From Microbacterium sp. K24 (GTDB lineage Bacteria; Actinomycetota; Actinomycetes; Actinomycetales; Microbacteriaceae), in assembly GCF_004794465.1 (NCBI RefSeq), contig NZ_SSDJ01000152.1:22353-86352 (forward strand): a stretch of DNA of 64,000 bases. Reading direction: 5' to 3'. Below the pieces are notes generated by a model. That model searched no databases, was not told the origin of the DNA, and was given only the letters and a program-made list of their open reading frames with translations. Of the stretch, positions 33,620 to 42,482 are shown piece after piece (position 1 is the stretch's first letter; the number at the start of each line of letters is the position of its first letter). The position numbers were made by a program, and so were the translations under genes.

Positions 33620-34615
33620 CTACGCGACCTTGAGGGTCGCAGTGTTGTCGGGCGACTGCACGACGGGGAGCGCGATCGCCGAGACGAGCACGTTGTAGCC
33701 CTCGGGGTCGTGCGTGTGCGTCGCACCCGAGAACAGGCCGGCGGCTTCGGCGCGGCTGATGCCGTTCTCCGGAGCCCATGCCTCGGCCGTCACACCGGTG
33801 AGGGTGCTTCCGAACTGAGAGCCGGAGAGCAGGACGATGCGGTCGGCCGGGAAGAGCGTCTGCTCGACGCCGGCGCGGTTGACGATCGTCTGCTCGTTGA
33901 CGCGGACCTCGCCGTAGCCCCAGTCGCGGAGCACCGAGCGCACGTCCTCTTCGCTGACGCGAGAGGGCAGGTCGCTTCCGCGCTGCGTGACGAGCTTGAT
34001 GATCTCCTCGTTCGTCTGGAGCAGGGAGAGGATCGCGCGCGACATGATGACCGACGAGATGCCCTTGCCCATGACGGCACGCATGCCGTCGAGGTCGGCG
34101 ACCGGGTCGGCCCCGGTCGCGTTCCACAGGGTGGGCGCGACGCTCGACTGCGCCGCCTTGCGACCGAAGTCGATGACGACGTTCATCTCGCGCTCCTGGA
34201 TGGTGACGCGACCGTGCACGAGCGCCTCGACACCGGCGAGCACGAGACGCGAGCCGACGGCCTGAGCCGTGCGCTGTGCGCGCTTCTCGAACGCACCACC
34301 GATCGCGTCCTCGAGTCCCATCATCGAGAGCTGCTGGTGCTCGTCGACCGGGATTCGAATGGAGATCGGGGGCAGCTTGCCCTCGGCGGTCTGACCGCCG
34401 CCGAGCTCGCCGACCTCGGACTCGGTGTTCCAGCTACGGAACGACGCCGCGGCCGGGAGCACCGACTTGCCGACGTTGACCGAGTAGTTCAGCGTCGGGG
34501 ACGCTTCGAGGGGCAGGAGACCTGCGATCTCGAAGGACTCGACGTGCAGACGGAACGCAGCGCGGGCGTACGCGGTGAGCTGCGCGGGGGTTCGGTAGTT
34601 CTTCGTGAACGCCAT
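33620..34615 (-). CDS. Major capsid protein (phage capsid E-type)
   Basis: The 331-residue protein has typical capsid features: an N-terminal arm, LPPISIRIPVDEHQQLSMMG (the E-loop/strand region), MNVVIDFGRKAAQS and a C-terminal ADRIVLLSGSQFGSTLTG strand. It follows the scaffold and decoration genes. AAGAACTACCGAACC at the beginning gives a usual short basic N-terminus. HK97 fold is expected. Confidence 0.9.
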   Translation of the reverse strand: MAFTKNYRTPAQLTAYARAAFRLHVESFEIAGLLPLEASPTLNYSVNVGKSVLPAAASFRSWNTESEVGELGGGQTAEGKLPPISIRIPVDEHQQLSMMGLEDAIGGAFEKRAQRTAQAVGSRLVLAGVEALVHGRVTIQEREMNVVIDFGRKAAQSSVAPTLWNATGADPVADLDGMRAVMGKGISSVIMSRAILSLLQTNEEIIKLVTQRGSDLPSRVSEEDVRSVLRDWGYGEVRVNEQTIVNRAGVEQTLFPADRIVLLSGSQFGSTLTGVTAEAWAPENGISRAEAAGLFSGATHTHDPEGYNVLVSAIALPVVQSPDNTATLKVA

Positions 34616-34618
34616 GGG

Positions 34619-35059
34619 TCAGTCCTCCACGTGGGTGATCGAGACGCTCGACTTCGCCGTCTTCACGGTCGTTCGCTGAGCGGCGATGGGCAGGAGCGAG
34701 GGCTTGACGATGCCGTGCACGAGGCGGGCGAACGTCGGCTTGGCCGTGCTGGGGTCGTCCCCGAGCGCGACGCCCTCGTTGTCGTTGATGTAGCCGGCGA
34801 GCGTGCGACGCGGGTCGCTGTCGTCGGCGCCGGCGGTGGCGCTGTACGGGCCGTACAGGCCGTTCGCGAGCTTGGCGACCGCAACCCCCGAGGGGATCGT
34901 GTTCTTGTCCTGGCCCGCGATGTTGTAGTGCGTTCCCGAGGTGAATGCGGAAACGTCGAGCTGGCCGGGTCGAGCAGCGTCTTCACCGTGGGACGACGTG
35001 CGCCAACGGGTGTCCTGCTTGACGCCGGTCGCACGAGTCTTGATCTGGAAATCAGACAT
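34619..35059 (-). CDS. Head decoration protein
   Basis: The 146-residue protein resembles lambda gpD-type decoration proteins: GEDAARPGQLDVSAFTSG, then KNTIPSGVAVAKLANGLYGP and YINDNEGVALGD. It sits immediately before the capsid gene (3-base gap), the normal order. It stabilises the expanded shell. Confidence 0.8.
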   Translation of the reverse strand: MSDFQIKTRATGVKQDTRWRTSSHGEDAARPGQLDVSAFTSGTHYNIAGQDKNTIPSGVAVAKLANGLYGPYSATAGADDSDPRRTLAGYINDNEGVALGDDPSTAKPTFARLVHGIVKPSLLPIAAQRTTVKTAKSSVSITHVED

Positions 35060-35071
35060 GATGTGTGCCTC

Positions 35072-35818
35072 CTAGGCTGTCTTGGGTTTCATTGCGTCGT
35101 AAGCGGCCTGCTCCATGGACGCGACCGAACCGGTCGAGCCAGGAGTGGGGGTGACGCGGCCGTCATGGTCATGACGGAAGCGATCGCCCCAGTTGTTACC
35201 GCCGGACTGAGGACCGTTGCCGCCCGCCGAACCGGTGGACTGCGCGAACGTCTGGACCTTTGCGGCGTCCAGTTCTCCGTCATCGCCGATGAACTTCGTC
35301 AGGTCGGCGAATCCGATCGCGGCGTCCACTCGGGCCACCGCGTCTTCGAACGACTCGTCGGCGGTCTTGGTGATCGCGACGAGCATGCCGCGCACTCCCG
35401 AGGCGAGGTGCTGGTTGGCGGTCTGGGCGATGCCTTCCGCGCGACCGGCGTTCTTCGCCTCTTCGAGTGCACGTTCGGAGTCGCCGAGAGCGTCGAGACG
35501 CGCCTTCTCGGCGGCATCCTTCGCGCTCTGCAGCTCATCCGGCGTGCCGAACGCCTCGTAAGCCTTGCGGGCTTTCTCGGCGTCCTCGCGTGCTTTCTGC
35601 TGGGTCTTCGACTGGTTCTTCCAGTACGCCGCCTGCTCCTCGGGCTTCATCTGCTCGACGGGAGTGTCCTTGGGGAACCCAAGGTCGTCGTCGGGCTTCG
35701 GATCTTCGTTGGGCTTGCCCTCGGCACCCTCGACGGGTGCGAAGTAGCGGAACTGCGGTCGGTGCCAGGACGGAGCGAACTGGGGACCGAGAACACGGAT
35801 GGGCGTGGGTGCGGACAT
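35072..35818 (-). CDS. Capsid scaffolding protein
   Basis: The 248-residue protein has an acidic, Pro-rich start, a long charged coiled coil (residues 55-135, e.g. KTQQKAREDAEKARKAYEAF) and a Gly/Ser-rich C-terminal end with basic residues. These are standard features of siphovirus scaffolds, which are removed after shell assembly. No protease motif is seen. GGAGG lies ten bases before ATG 35818. Confidence 0.8.
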   Translation of the reverse strand: MSAPTPIRVLGPQFAPSWHRPQFRYFAPVEGAEGKPNEDPKPDDDLGFPKDTPVEQMKPEEQAAYWKNQSKTQQKAREDAEKARKAYEAFGTPDELQSAKDAAEKARLDALGDSERALEEAKNAGRAEGIAQTANQHLASGVRGMLVAITKTADESFEDAVARVDAAIGFADLTKFIGDDGELDAAKVQTFAQSTGSAGGNGPQSGGNNWGDRFRHDHDGRVTPTPGSTGSVASMEQAAYDAMKPKTA

Positions 35819-35880
35819 GGTGAACGAGCCTCCGAATCGGAAGGTGGAACCCGCCCCGGACCGGGACAGGGGCTTGGGGG

Positions 35881-36963
35881 TCAGGACAGGTTCGCGAGGG
35901 CGCGCGCGATCAGCGAGCGGTGCCAGGCGATGGCCTTGTCGATGTCCTTCACGGGGATCGGCTTGTCGCCGCCGGTGATGTCGAGCAGGTTGGTGCCGCG
36001 ATCCTTCGCGTCCTGGAGGATGCGGATACTGCGCTCCGAGGTCGCGCGGTGCGCTTCCCACATCTGGCGCTGGTCGTCGGCTTCCATCCGCTTGTACGGC
36101 GTGTACTTCTGCCGCTTCGAGTCGCGGTTGACCTTCGAGACTGTGCGGAACGCGTCTCCCCTGCGGGTGAGGATCGGACCGAGTTCGCCGTGCTCGCGCA
36201 CCTGCACCTTGATCCGCTTGAGGTCTTCGGCGTAGTTCGAGCCGGCCGCTTCGTAGATGCGGGCGAGGTCGGCGGCGTTGAGCTGCAGCCCGAGGTCGCG
36301 GTCGGCCGTCAGCGGCGAGATCGTGCACTTGCAGAGGTCGTGGAGCGGCATGAGCTCGCTCTTCGAGTAGAACCGCGACGACGCGACGACGCAGAGGCCG
36401 CACGTTCCCGTCTTCGAGAATTCGGGGTGGATGACGCGCCGGTAGCCGATGACCTTCGGCGACGCCCACATGACCTTCTGGGCTTCATCGCGCGCGGTGG
36501 CGGCGAGATCGTCGGTGACGATCGACGTGAGCCGGTCGGTGAACGACTTCCACTCGTCGTCGGAGACGCGGTCCGGCCAGTCGAGCTTGCCGGTCTCCGG
36601 GCTCGTGTGAACCTGGCGGATCTTGTGCTCGAGCTGGCGTGCCGGCCGCTTGTAGACCTCGACGATCGGCGTGCCGCCGCGCTCGTAGCTGTCGACGATC
36701 GGAGGGAGACTGTCGGGCATCGCTCCGATCAGCTCGAGCTGGCGGAGCATGAATGCCCGGGACAGCCGGCGTGCTCGACGGGTGGCGACGTCGACCTGCA
36801 CGGCGGACGCCGCGGCCGCGGCGTTCACCATGTCAGGTCGACCCCACCACGAGAACGGGAGCCAGATCTGGAGCAGAACCCTCAGTAGCGCCTCGACGAC
36901 GTTCGACTGCTGCGCCGCGTAGGTGTTGACGAGGTGCTCGTACTTGATCTCCTCATTCGCCAC
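35881..36963 (-). CDS. MuF-like minor capsid protein
   Basis: The 360-residue protein follows the portal gene and has a helical N-terminal half and a MuF/VG15-like centre with a Cys/His cluster (GTCGLCVVASSRFYSKSE, then HDLCKC). The C-terminal part is basic and helical (KVNRDSKRQKYTPYKR). MuF proteins are packaged or needed for head assembly; some homologues carry maturation protease or toxin domains, not evident here. It overlaps the portal end by 11 bases. Confidence 0.78.
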   Translation of the reverse strand: MANEEIKYEHLVNTYAAQQSNVVEALLRVLLQIWLPFSWWGRPDMVNAAAAASAVQVDVATRRARRLSRAFMLRQLELIGAMPDSLPPIVDSYERGGTPIVEVYKRPARQLEHKIRQVHTSPETGKLDWPDRVSDDEWKSFTDRLTSIVTDDLAATARDEAQKVMWASPKVIGYRRVIHPEFSKTGTCGLCVVASSRFYSKSELMPLHDLCKCTISPLTADRDLGLQLNAADLARIYEAAGSNYAEDLKRIKVQVREHGELGPILTRRGDAFRTVSKVNRDSKRQKYTPYKRMEADDQRQMWEAHRATSERSIRILQDAKDRGTNLLDITGGDKPIPVKDIDKAIAWHRSLIARALANLS

Positions 36964-38389
36964 CGGCTGCTCCCGTCAGATTCACCGCCTGGTCGGGCGT
37001 CGTCGCGAGTGCGAGCGCCTGGTTGAAGGCGTCCTCAGCTCGATCTGTGACCGCCTTCTGGCGCTCCTGCGGCGTCATCTCGAACACCTCGGCGTCGATG
37101 TATGCCTGCGGTGCGCCGCCGGCCTTGAACTTCGGTGCCGCTTCGGCCTTCTCGGCGAGCGTCGCCGGGTTGACCTTCGCGAACTCGACCTGGATCTGCG
37201 TGAACTCGGACCGCGACAGCTCGCCCTCGATCTGCAAGGACAGCGACATCGCCTGAGCGAGCGAGACGCCGGTTACGCGGTTCATGCGCTTTACGGCGTT
37301 CACGAGCGGCTGGTGAGAGATCTGCGACCCGAGCGCCGACTGGTTCGCGTTCGACGAGTCGAAGAGGCTCATCGGCGTGCGGGTGATGGTGCAGAGATCC
37401 TTGAGCTCGTCCTTGCGCGCCTCGTAGATGGGGCGCACGTCCGTCGCGGCCGATTCCCACATCTTCGCGGACGCTGGGAGCGTCCAGAGCGCCGCGGGGC
37501 CGGTCCGGAAGACCTCGTCGTAGTCGATCGGCTGGCCGGCCTTGGTGGGGTGATCCTCGGGGTAGGTGTCGTCGAGGTCCGCCATCACTGCGCGCTGGCG
37601 GAACGACTGCATGACGATGAGGGTCAGAGCGTTGAGTGTGATCTCGTTGATGCGGTCGAGAGTGTCGAGGTGCTTCTCGTAGATGCCGAACCCGTCCGGC
37701 GTCGCGAGAGGGATGACCAGGCTGTCCTCGATCGTGCCTGTGCGGATGGGCTCCGAGACCCACGTCCAGTCCGACGTGACGCTCCATACGGTGCCGTCGG
37801 ACGGCAGAGTCGGGACGGAGGTCGACCGGTAGGCCACACGGTAGTAGCCGGGGCGGAACAGCGTGACCTCCTCGGTGCGGAGGATCGCGTTGTAGCCGAC
37901 GGTGATCGCAGCGCGGGTGATCCACGGGAACCGCGGGTCGGCCTCGCTGATCGTGTCCCACTCGTTCTCGATCTGCCACAGCGCCTTACCCCGGCTGTCC
38001 GGGGTGGTGATGATGTAGGCGCGACCGAAGTCTCCGACGTCGTTGAACAGCGGGACGGACTGCATCGCCATACGTGAGCGGTCCCAGATTGCCTGAGCGA
38101 CCATGTCGCCGTTGTCGTCGCCCTGGGCCGACGTCCGGAAGGCGACAACCTCCTGGCGGTCCGTCCGAGCGTCGCGGAGGGTCTCGGCGACGTGCAGGCG
38201 CGACCGCCGGCAGAACCGGTAGTACTGCTCGCTCGTCGCCGAGTCCCACGTGTCAGTCGGGAGCAGAGCATCGCCGTCGCGGTAGGTGCTGAGCTTCTTC
38301 ATCCGCGGGAGACCTTCGCCGAGGCGATTCGCCAGGCGAACGAGCCACCAGTCGTCGGAGTCAGGGATATTCGCTTCCGTCAGCACCAT
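36953..38389 (-). CDS. Portal protein
   Basis: The 478-residue protein begins MVLTEANIPDSDDWWLVRLA and has the SPP1/HK97-type portal pattern, including RPIYEARKDELKDLCTITRT, then SLFDSSNANQSALGSQ and a helical C-terminal clip region. It is between terminase and MuF genes, the invariant order. ATG 38389 has AGAGG close upstream and begins 20 bases past the terminase stop. Confidence 0.9.
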   Translation of the reverse strand: MVLTEANIPDSDDWWLVRLANRLGEGLPRMKKLSTYRDGDALLPTDTWDSATSEQYYRFCRRSRLHVAETLRDARTDRQEVVAFRTSAQGDDNGDMVAQAIWDRSRMAMQSVPLFNDVGDFGRAYIITTPDSRGKALWQIENEWDTISEADPRFPWITRAAITVGYNAILRTEEVTLFRPGYYRVAYRSTSVPTLPSDGTVWSVTSDWTWVSEPIRTGTIEDSLVIPLATPDGFGIYEKHLDTLDRINEITLNALTLIVMQSFRQRAVMADLDDTYPEDHPTKAGQPIDYDEVFRTGPAALWTLPASAKMWESAATDVRPIYEARKDELKDLCTITRTPMSLFDSSNANQSALGSQISHQPLVNAVKRMNRVTGVSLAQAMSLSLQIEGELSRSEFTQIQVEFAKVNPATLAEKAEAAPKFKAGGAPQAYIDAEVFEMTPQERQKAVTDRAEDAFNQALALATTPDQAVNLTGAAGGE

Positions 38390-38408
38390 CCACCTCTTTT
38401 CCCCGGGA

Positions 38409-40163
38409 TCACCGGACTCGACGAACTGTGCCTGTCCGCTTCTTGAACTGCTTCTTGTACCGTGCGCGGCCCTCGACGGCGAGACACATGCCGACTGCGG
38501 CATCCATCTTCTTCATCGAGCCCTTGCGGTCCTTGCCGATGACGTCGCCGGCCGAGCGCTTCCACCTGCTGGCGTTGAGCACGTGGCGTGTGAGCACCTT
38601 GTGGTTGCCGTGGAACAGCTCGCCAGACTTGATCGCGGTCTCGGTGCGCTCGACGACCTTCGCCATGACCACGTGCTGCGCGGTCTCGAACGAGATCGGC
38701 TTCGCTTCCGTGGCGCGCACGAGCAGGTCGGGACCGTACTTCGTCTCCCACCGGTCGACGTAGTCACGCCACAGCGGCGGGTCGGCGAGGAACGCGACGA
38801 CCTTGAACTTCTTGAACGTCTCGTCGAGAACCGCCTCGACCTCTTGGTGGTCGATCGTCCAGTGCTTCGCTTCCTTCGAGTCCGGGGACTCCCAGATGTT
38901 GATGGGGAAGACGTAGCCGTCGTCGATGCGGCATGCGATGAGCACGGTCGCGTCGGAGTTGAACGATCCGTCGAAGCCGAGCGCGATCTTGTCGCCGCGC
39001 GCCGGCGGGCGGAAGCCGAGCTTGGTGCCGGCCTCTTTCGCGTCCTGGAGGAGAGCTTGCAGCCCGATCTTCGACCACTCGGTGGTCTTGAGCCAGGCGT
39101 GCTTGCCGGCGACGACTGCGTTGAAGAAGTACCGGATGGTGTCTTCTTCGGAGCGGCGCGGGTCGAACAGGTCGTCGAGCATGCCCTCGGGGTCGTTCCA
39201 CGCGATCGCGTCACCAAATGATTCGAGGAATGCCGCCCGGAGGCGGTCGAAGTATTCTTCCTCGGTCTCGATGCGGCGTCCGGCCCGCTTCGTGGGGTCG
39301 GGCACCTTGATCTTGTCGAGCGACTCGACGTCGGCCCACCGGTGATCGAAGAGCAGACGCGGCCGTCGAGCCTTGCCCTCTTCGATCTGATCGGCGAGGA
39401 AGTAGGTGTCCTCGGCGACCGATTCGGCGCCGGGCTCGTACATCGTCGTCGTCTCGATGAACCACGTGCCCTCGGCACGTCGCTTCGAGAGGTTGCGGAC
39501 CACGGTGTCGTACATCTTCCGCAGCGTGGGCGTCTCGTAGAGGTGGGTCTCGTCGAAGACCGCGAAGGTCTCGAGGCCACCGTCCTTCGACGCCGCGCCC
39601 GCGGTCGACGGCGTGATTGAACCGCCGTTGTGAGGGATCAGCACGCGGGTCTTGCCCGGGTCGACACCGTAGACAGCTTTCAGGGCGAACAGAGGGGCGT
39701 TCTCGTCGGTCAGGTTGTAGTACACGTTGTCGAAGACGTTGCCGGTCTGGCCCTCTTCCGTCGCCATGATCTTGACGACCGGGCCGCGGACGGGCTTCCC
39801 CATCGGCTCGCCCTTGGAGTAGGTGTACGTCTGTCCGAGGAACTCGTAGGTCTCGCCACCCTTCGCCCAGCCGGCGAACCGGGCAGGGCCGAAGGCTTCG
39901 AAGAGCACGAGCGCGGCCGCGAGGCCGGACTTGTCGGTGCCCTTGGGGCGGGAGAAGAACGCCGAGTTGTAGTAGCGCTTGCCGGCGGCGTCGTGGCCGT
40001 AGCAGTCGACGATGAACCCGGTGTATTCGTCCCCGTACTGGATGCGCATTCCCTGCGCACCGCCGCGGCCGTGGACGACGAACGATTCGATCCACCACGT
40101 CGCCAACCAGCCCAGCGAGCGGTTCCTGTCATGCCCCTTCGCGCGAATGAGTCGCCGGGGCAT
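38409..40163 (-). CDS. terL: Terminase large subunit
   Basis: The 584-residue protein has the ATPase-nuclease order of TerL. The Walker A region is SRPKGTDKSGLA (Lys78, Ser79), where the usual Gly before Lys is Asp77. Walker B is TFAVFDETHLY (Asp204, Glu205). The nuclease domain shows IALGFDGSFNSDAT (Asp398), FLADPPLWRDYVD and a late MDAAVGM Asp. It packages DNA through the portal. It lies 3 bases after the small subunit. Confidence 0.92.
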   Translation of the reverse strand: MPRRLIRAKGHDRNRSLGWLATWWIESFVVHGRGGAQGMRIQYGDEYTGFIVDCYGHDAAGKRYYNSAFFSRPKGTDKSGLAAALVLFEAFGPARFAGWAKGGETYEFLGQTYTYSKGEPMGKPVRGPVVKIMATEEGQTGNVFDNVYYNLTDENAPLFALKAVYGVDPGKTRVLIPHNGGSITPSTAGAASKDGGLETFAVFDETHLYETPTLRKMYDTVVRNLSKRRAEGTWFIETTTMYEPGAESVAEDTYFLADQIEEGKARRPRLLFDHRWADVESLDKIKVPDPTKRAGRRIETEEEYFDRLRAAFLESFGDAIAWNDPEGMLDDLFDPRRSEEDTIRYFFNAVVAGKHAWLKTTEWSKIGLQALLQDAKEAGTKLGFRPPARGDKIALGFDGSFNSDATVLIACRIDDGYVFPINIWESPDSKEAKHWTIDHQEVEAVLDETFKKFKVVAFLADPPLWRDYVDRWETKYGPDLLVRATEAKPISFETAQHVVMAKVVERTETAIKSGELFHGNHKVLTRHVLNASRWKRSAGDVIGKDRKGSMKKMDAAVGMCLAVEGRARYKKQFKKRTGTVRRVR

Positions 40164-40166
40164 CGG

Positions 40167-40664
40167 CTACTCCTTGCCGATGCGCTTGCGACGATCGTCG
40201 ATGCTCGTGACGTTCGAGTTCTTCACGTTGCCGACGGAGTACTCCTCGGGCACCTCGACCTCGAGCCGGAGACGCAGACGGTCAGCGACGGTCGCGCCGA
40301 ACGAGTTCACGCGAATGCGGATCTCCGCCGCGCGCTCCGAGTTCTTCCCGCCGCTCATCCACATCTGGTGATGCAGGAGCGCGGTGTCGAGTAGGTAGTC
40401 CCAGTCGGGCGCGGTGAGCATCTTCACGGCTTGGGGCGACTCGCGCCAGTTCTGCCACCAGCGCACGGTGGCCGGGTGCCACTCTTCGCGCTGCGCTTCG
40501 CCCTCCCAGTAGTCCGGGTCTTCGTCCTTCTTCTCGACGAGCGGGAGGACGTCGTTCGGCAGATCGAAGCCGCCGAGCTTGCCGTCGGACTTGATGATGT
40601 CGCGCGTGACGGTGTCGCGAGCTCGTGAGCGCCGTTCAGACGGCGCCGGTCCCTTGCCAGGCAT
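40167..40664 (-). CDS. terS: Terminase small subunit
   Basis: The 165-residue protein begins MPGKGPAPSERRSRARDTVT, a start shared by many actinophage small terminases, followed by WHPATVRWWQNWRESPQAVK and LLDTALLHHQMW helices. It recognises the packaging site and recruits the large subunit. GGAGAAGGA precedes ATG 40664. Confidence 0.85.
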   Translation of the reverse strand: MPGKGPAPSERRSRARDTVTRDIIKSDGKLGGFDLPNDVLPLVEKKDEDPDYWEGEAQREEWHPATVRWWQNWRESPQAVKMLTAPDWDYLLDTALLHHQMWMSGGKNSERAAEIRIRVNSFGATVADRLRLRLEVEVPEEYSVGNVKNSNVTSIDDRRKRIGKE

Positions 40665-40785
40665 ATGGGTTCCTTCTCCCGAAACGGAAGCCGGCGACCG
40701 AATCAGTCGACGGACGGCGAAGCGCCCGGGCACGGCGAAACGCCGGTCACCTCGAGGGTGATCGGCTGAATGCGATGCGGGCGCG

Positions 40786-41379
40786 CTACTTGAGCTTGCG
40801 GTCGGCCTCGTCGAGCCGATCGATGTAATTGAGTTCCTTCTCCCGAGCGAGTTTCACTGACTCGCGCAGGTTGGTCCTGGCTGCGTCCAAAGTGCGCTGT
40901 GACGTCACCTCGGTTCGGCGCGCTGAGGCCAAGCGTTCACGCGCTCGTTCGACGGCCTCCCTTGTGGTGCCAGTCACCTCTCCGACGTGTGCTTCGGCCT
41001 CCGACACGGCAGTTTGTCGGGAGGCGAGCATCTCGTCGTTGTGGTCGACAGAGCGCCATGCGCGGCGGAGTTCGTAGTAGATCCGCGTTATCACGAAGAG
41101 TTCTTGGTCTTCGGGCAGACGTGGGCCGTACTCCTTGAGGATCTCGAATGCTGCTTCGACCTCGTCTGGAATCGTCGATACCGACCGGCCCTCATCGAGC
41201 CTGAACTCGGCTTCGAGCAACTTCGCCTCAGCAGACCGCAGAGCGGCGCGCACGGCATCCCGGTTCTGACGCACCCTTTCGAGCTTCGGCGCCTGGCGAG
41301 CCAAGTAGTACGCCCGGCCAGAAATCATGACCGCGATCAGCGCCACGCAGAAGGAGAAAGGGTCGAATTGGATCTGCAT
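40786..41379 (-). CDS. Membrane-anchored coiled-coil protein of unknown function
   Basis: The protein (about 197 residues; ATG 41379 or 41400) has one N-terminal membrane segment (FCVALIAVMISGRAYYLA) and then an almost continuous charged coiled coil (for example RAALRSAEAKLLEAEFRLDE). I do not recognise it. It lies between the terminase genes and the control region and is probably co-transcribed, but its build resembles accessory/exclusion proteins rather than virion parts. Confidence 0.6.
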   Translation of the reverse strand: MQIQFDPFSFCVALIAVMISGRAYYLARQAPKLERVRQNRDAVRAALRSAEAKLLEAEFRLDEGRSVSTIPDEVEAAFEILKEYGPRLPEDQELFVITRIYYELRRAWRSVDHNDEMLASRQTAVSEAEAHVGEVTGTTREAVERARERLASARRTEVTSQRTLDAARTNLRESVKLAREKELNYIDRLDEADRKLK

Positions 41380-41444
41380 GCTCGAAGCGTAGCGACTCAT
41401 GGCGCATGATCAGCGGATGGGGTCGTCACGGCGAAGGCCGGTCG

Positions 41445-41696
41445 TCACTCCTCGTCGTCGGAGTCGTCGAAGTAGCCGGCGCGGATATCGTCGGGCGCGT
41501 CGACCAGCAAGCCCTTCACGACGTAGGAGGGCATTCCGTCGCGGGACGAGATCATTCCGGTGCCGTTGTCGGCCGGGGTGCTCCCGACGGTCGCTGCGAC
41601 GAGGGTCCAGTCCGTGATGAGCGCGCCGGCCTCCCATTCGTCGGCTGCGTGCGCTCGGATCGCGGCGTTGATCGCCTCCCGGGTCTGAGCGCTCAC
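41445..41696 (-). CDS. Small acidic phage protein, first gene of the late operon
   Basis: The 83-residue protein has the pattern EWEAGALITDWTLVAATVGS with a glycine loop and an acidic end (YFDDSDDEE). Small proteins of this character are often encoded just ahead of terminase genes in actinophages. GAGGAG is present but 15 bases from the ATG. Function unknown. Confidence 0.6.
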   Translation of the reverse strand: MSAQTREAINAAIRAHAADEWEAGALITDWTLVAATVGSTPADNGTGMISSRDGMPSYVVKGLLVDAPDDIRAGYFDDSDDEE

Positions 41697-41972
41697 GGTC
41701 GATCTCCTCGTTTCGGGGCCGGATCATGACCCCCCAGACTCGCGCGCACCGCGAGAGGCAGAACGCTTGCGGGCGGCATCCGCCCGGGGGCGGGGGGTGG
41801 GTGCCCCGGTGTGTCAAGTCATTGGACACTCGGCCGGTGTCTGGCGACTGGTGCCGGGCGTGAGGGCGTCATGTCGCTTGACAGTGGGTAGGTGTCAAGG
41901 GCTGTCAGAGCACGCCGGCAAGGTGTGCGGACTAGGTGAGGAGCTGTGCAGCACGACACGTGAAATCGGTAC
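41697..41972. other. Non-coding control region with TGTCAAG repeats; possible cos
   Basis: No gene was found here. TGTCAAG occurs at 41812-41818 and 41893-41899 and inverted (CTTGACA) at 41877-41883; the last two form a perfect 7+7 inverted repeat with a 9-base gap. A G-rich stretch (41785-41800) lies beside the first copy. The region separates the leftward late operon from the rightward operon and lies upstream of terS, where cohesive-end phages have cos. The cos assignment is speculative. Confidence 0.5.
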
Positions 41973-42009
41973 TTGACCTCACTCACACATGTGAGTAATG
42001 TCATGTGTG
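41973..42009 (+). promoter_or_regulatory. Promoter with overlapping inverted-repeat operator
   Basis: TTGACC (41973-41978) and TAATGT (41996-42001) are 17 bases apart, a good vegetative-type promoter for the plus-strand operon starting at 42057. CACACATG (41984-41991) and CATGTGTG (42002-42009) form an inverted repeat around the -10 box, so a dimeric regulator bound there would block it. Confidence 0.8.
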
Positions 42010-42056
42010 TCGGAAGTGGAACGCCGACACTCACAACACCGAAGGGAAGGGCCATC

Positions 42057-42290
42057 ATGGCTACCATCAGCGGACGCGTCGCACGCGTCATCCGTCACGG
42101 GCACACCATCTACGGGAACCCGATCATGTCTCTCGTCTTCGAGGGCGATGAGTGGGGCGTATCGCACCGGATCAGCGATAACGCATCGATGGTCTATGAG
42201 ATCGAGAATCCCAAGTACCGGGAAGAGGCGCACACGTTCGCGCTGACCCGTGCGGGGCGTATCTCTCACGTCGTGCGAGAGGCGGTCTGA
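42057..42290 (+). CDS. Hypothetical protein, first gene of the rightward operon
   Basis: The 77-residue protein is beta-rich (SGRVARVIRHGHTIYGNPIM; EGDEWGVSHRISDNASMVYE), possibly an OB- or SH3-like fold. I do not recognise it. GGAAGGG lies six bases before ATG 42057. The gene follows the TTGACC/TAATGT promoter by 55 bases. Confidence 0.65.
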   Translation: MATISGRVARVIRHGHTIYGNPIMSLVFEGDEWGVSHRISDNASMVYEIENPKYREEAHTFALTRAGRISHVVREAV

Positions 42291-42292
42291 CG

Positions 42293-42388
42293 ATGTGCGG
42301 ACCGTGCGGATACGGCCACCCTGCCTACGCGGATGTCGTCTGTCAGACGGACAATGACGCGCACACCGCTGAGGCGAACGACTGGTGA
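42293..42388 (+). CDS. Small 31-residue Cys-containing protein
   Basis: The frame begins two bases after the preceding stop and encodes MCGPCGYGHPAYADVVCQTD and an acidic end. The CGPCG start is reminiscent of half a zinc or redox site. AGAGG lies about 12 bases upstream. Very short, so support is mainly position and composition. Confidence 0.4.
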   Translation: MCGPCGYGHPAYADVVCQTDNDAHTAEANDW

Positions 42389-42482
42389 ACACTCCCCCGT
42401 GCGACGCGTAGGCGTCATCCGGCTCACTACCGGACACGGGGACAGACGGGGCGAGAGACGCCCCGCGAACGAAAGGAACATC

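Noticed and set aside
33123..34127. Long minus frame overlapping capsid and head genes
   Set aside because: Shadow of the capsid and SAP-like protein genes; Arg/Gly-rich with no domain.
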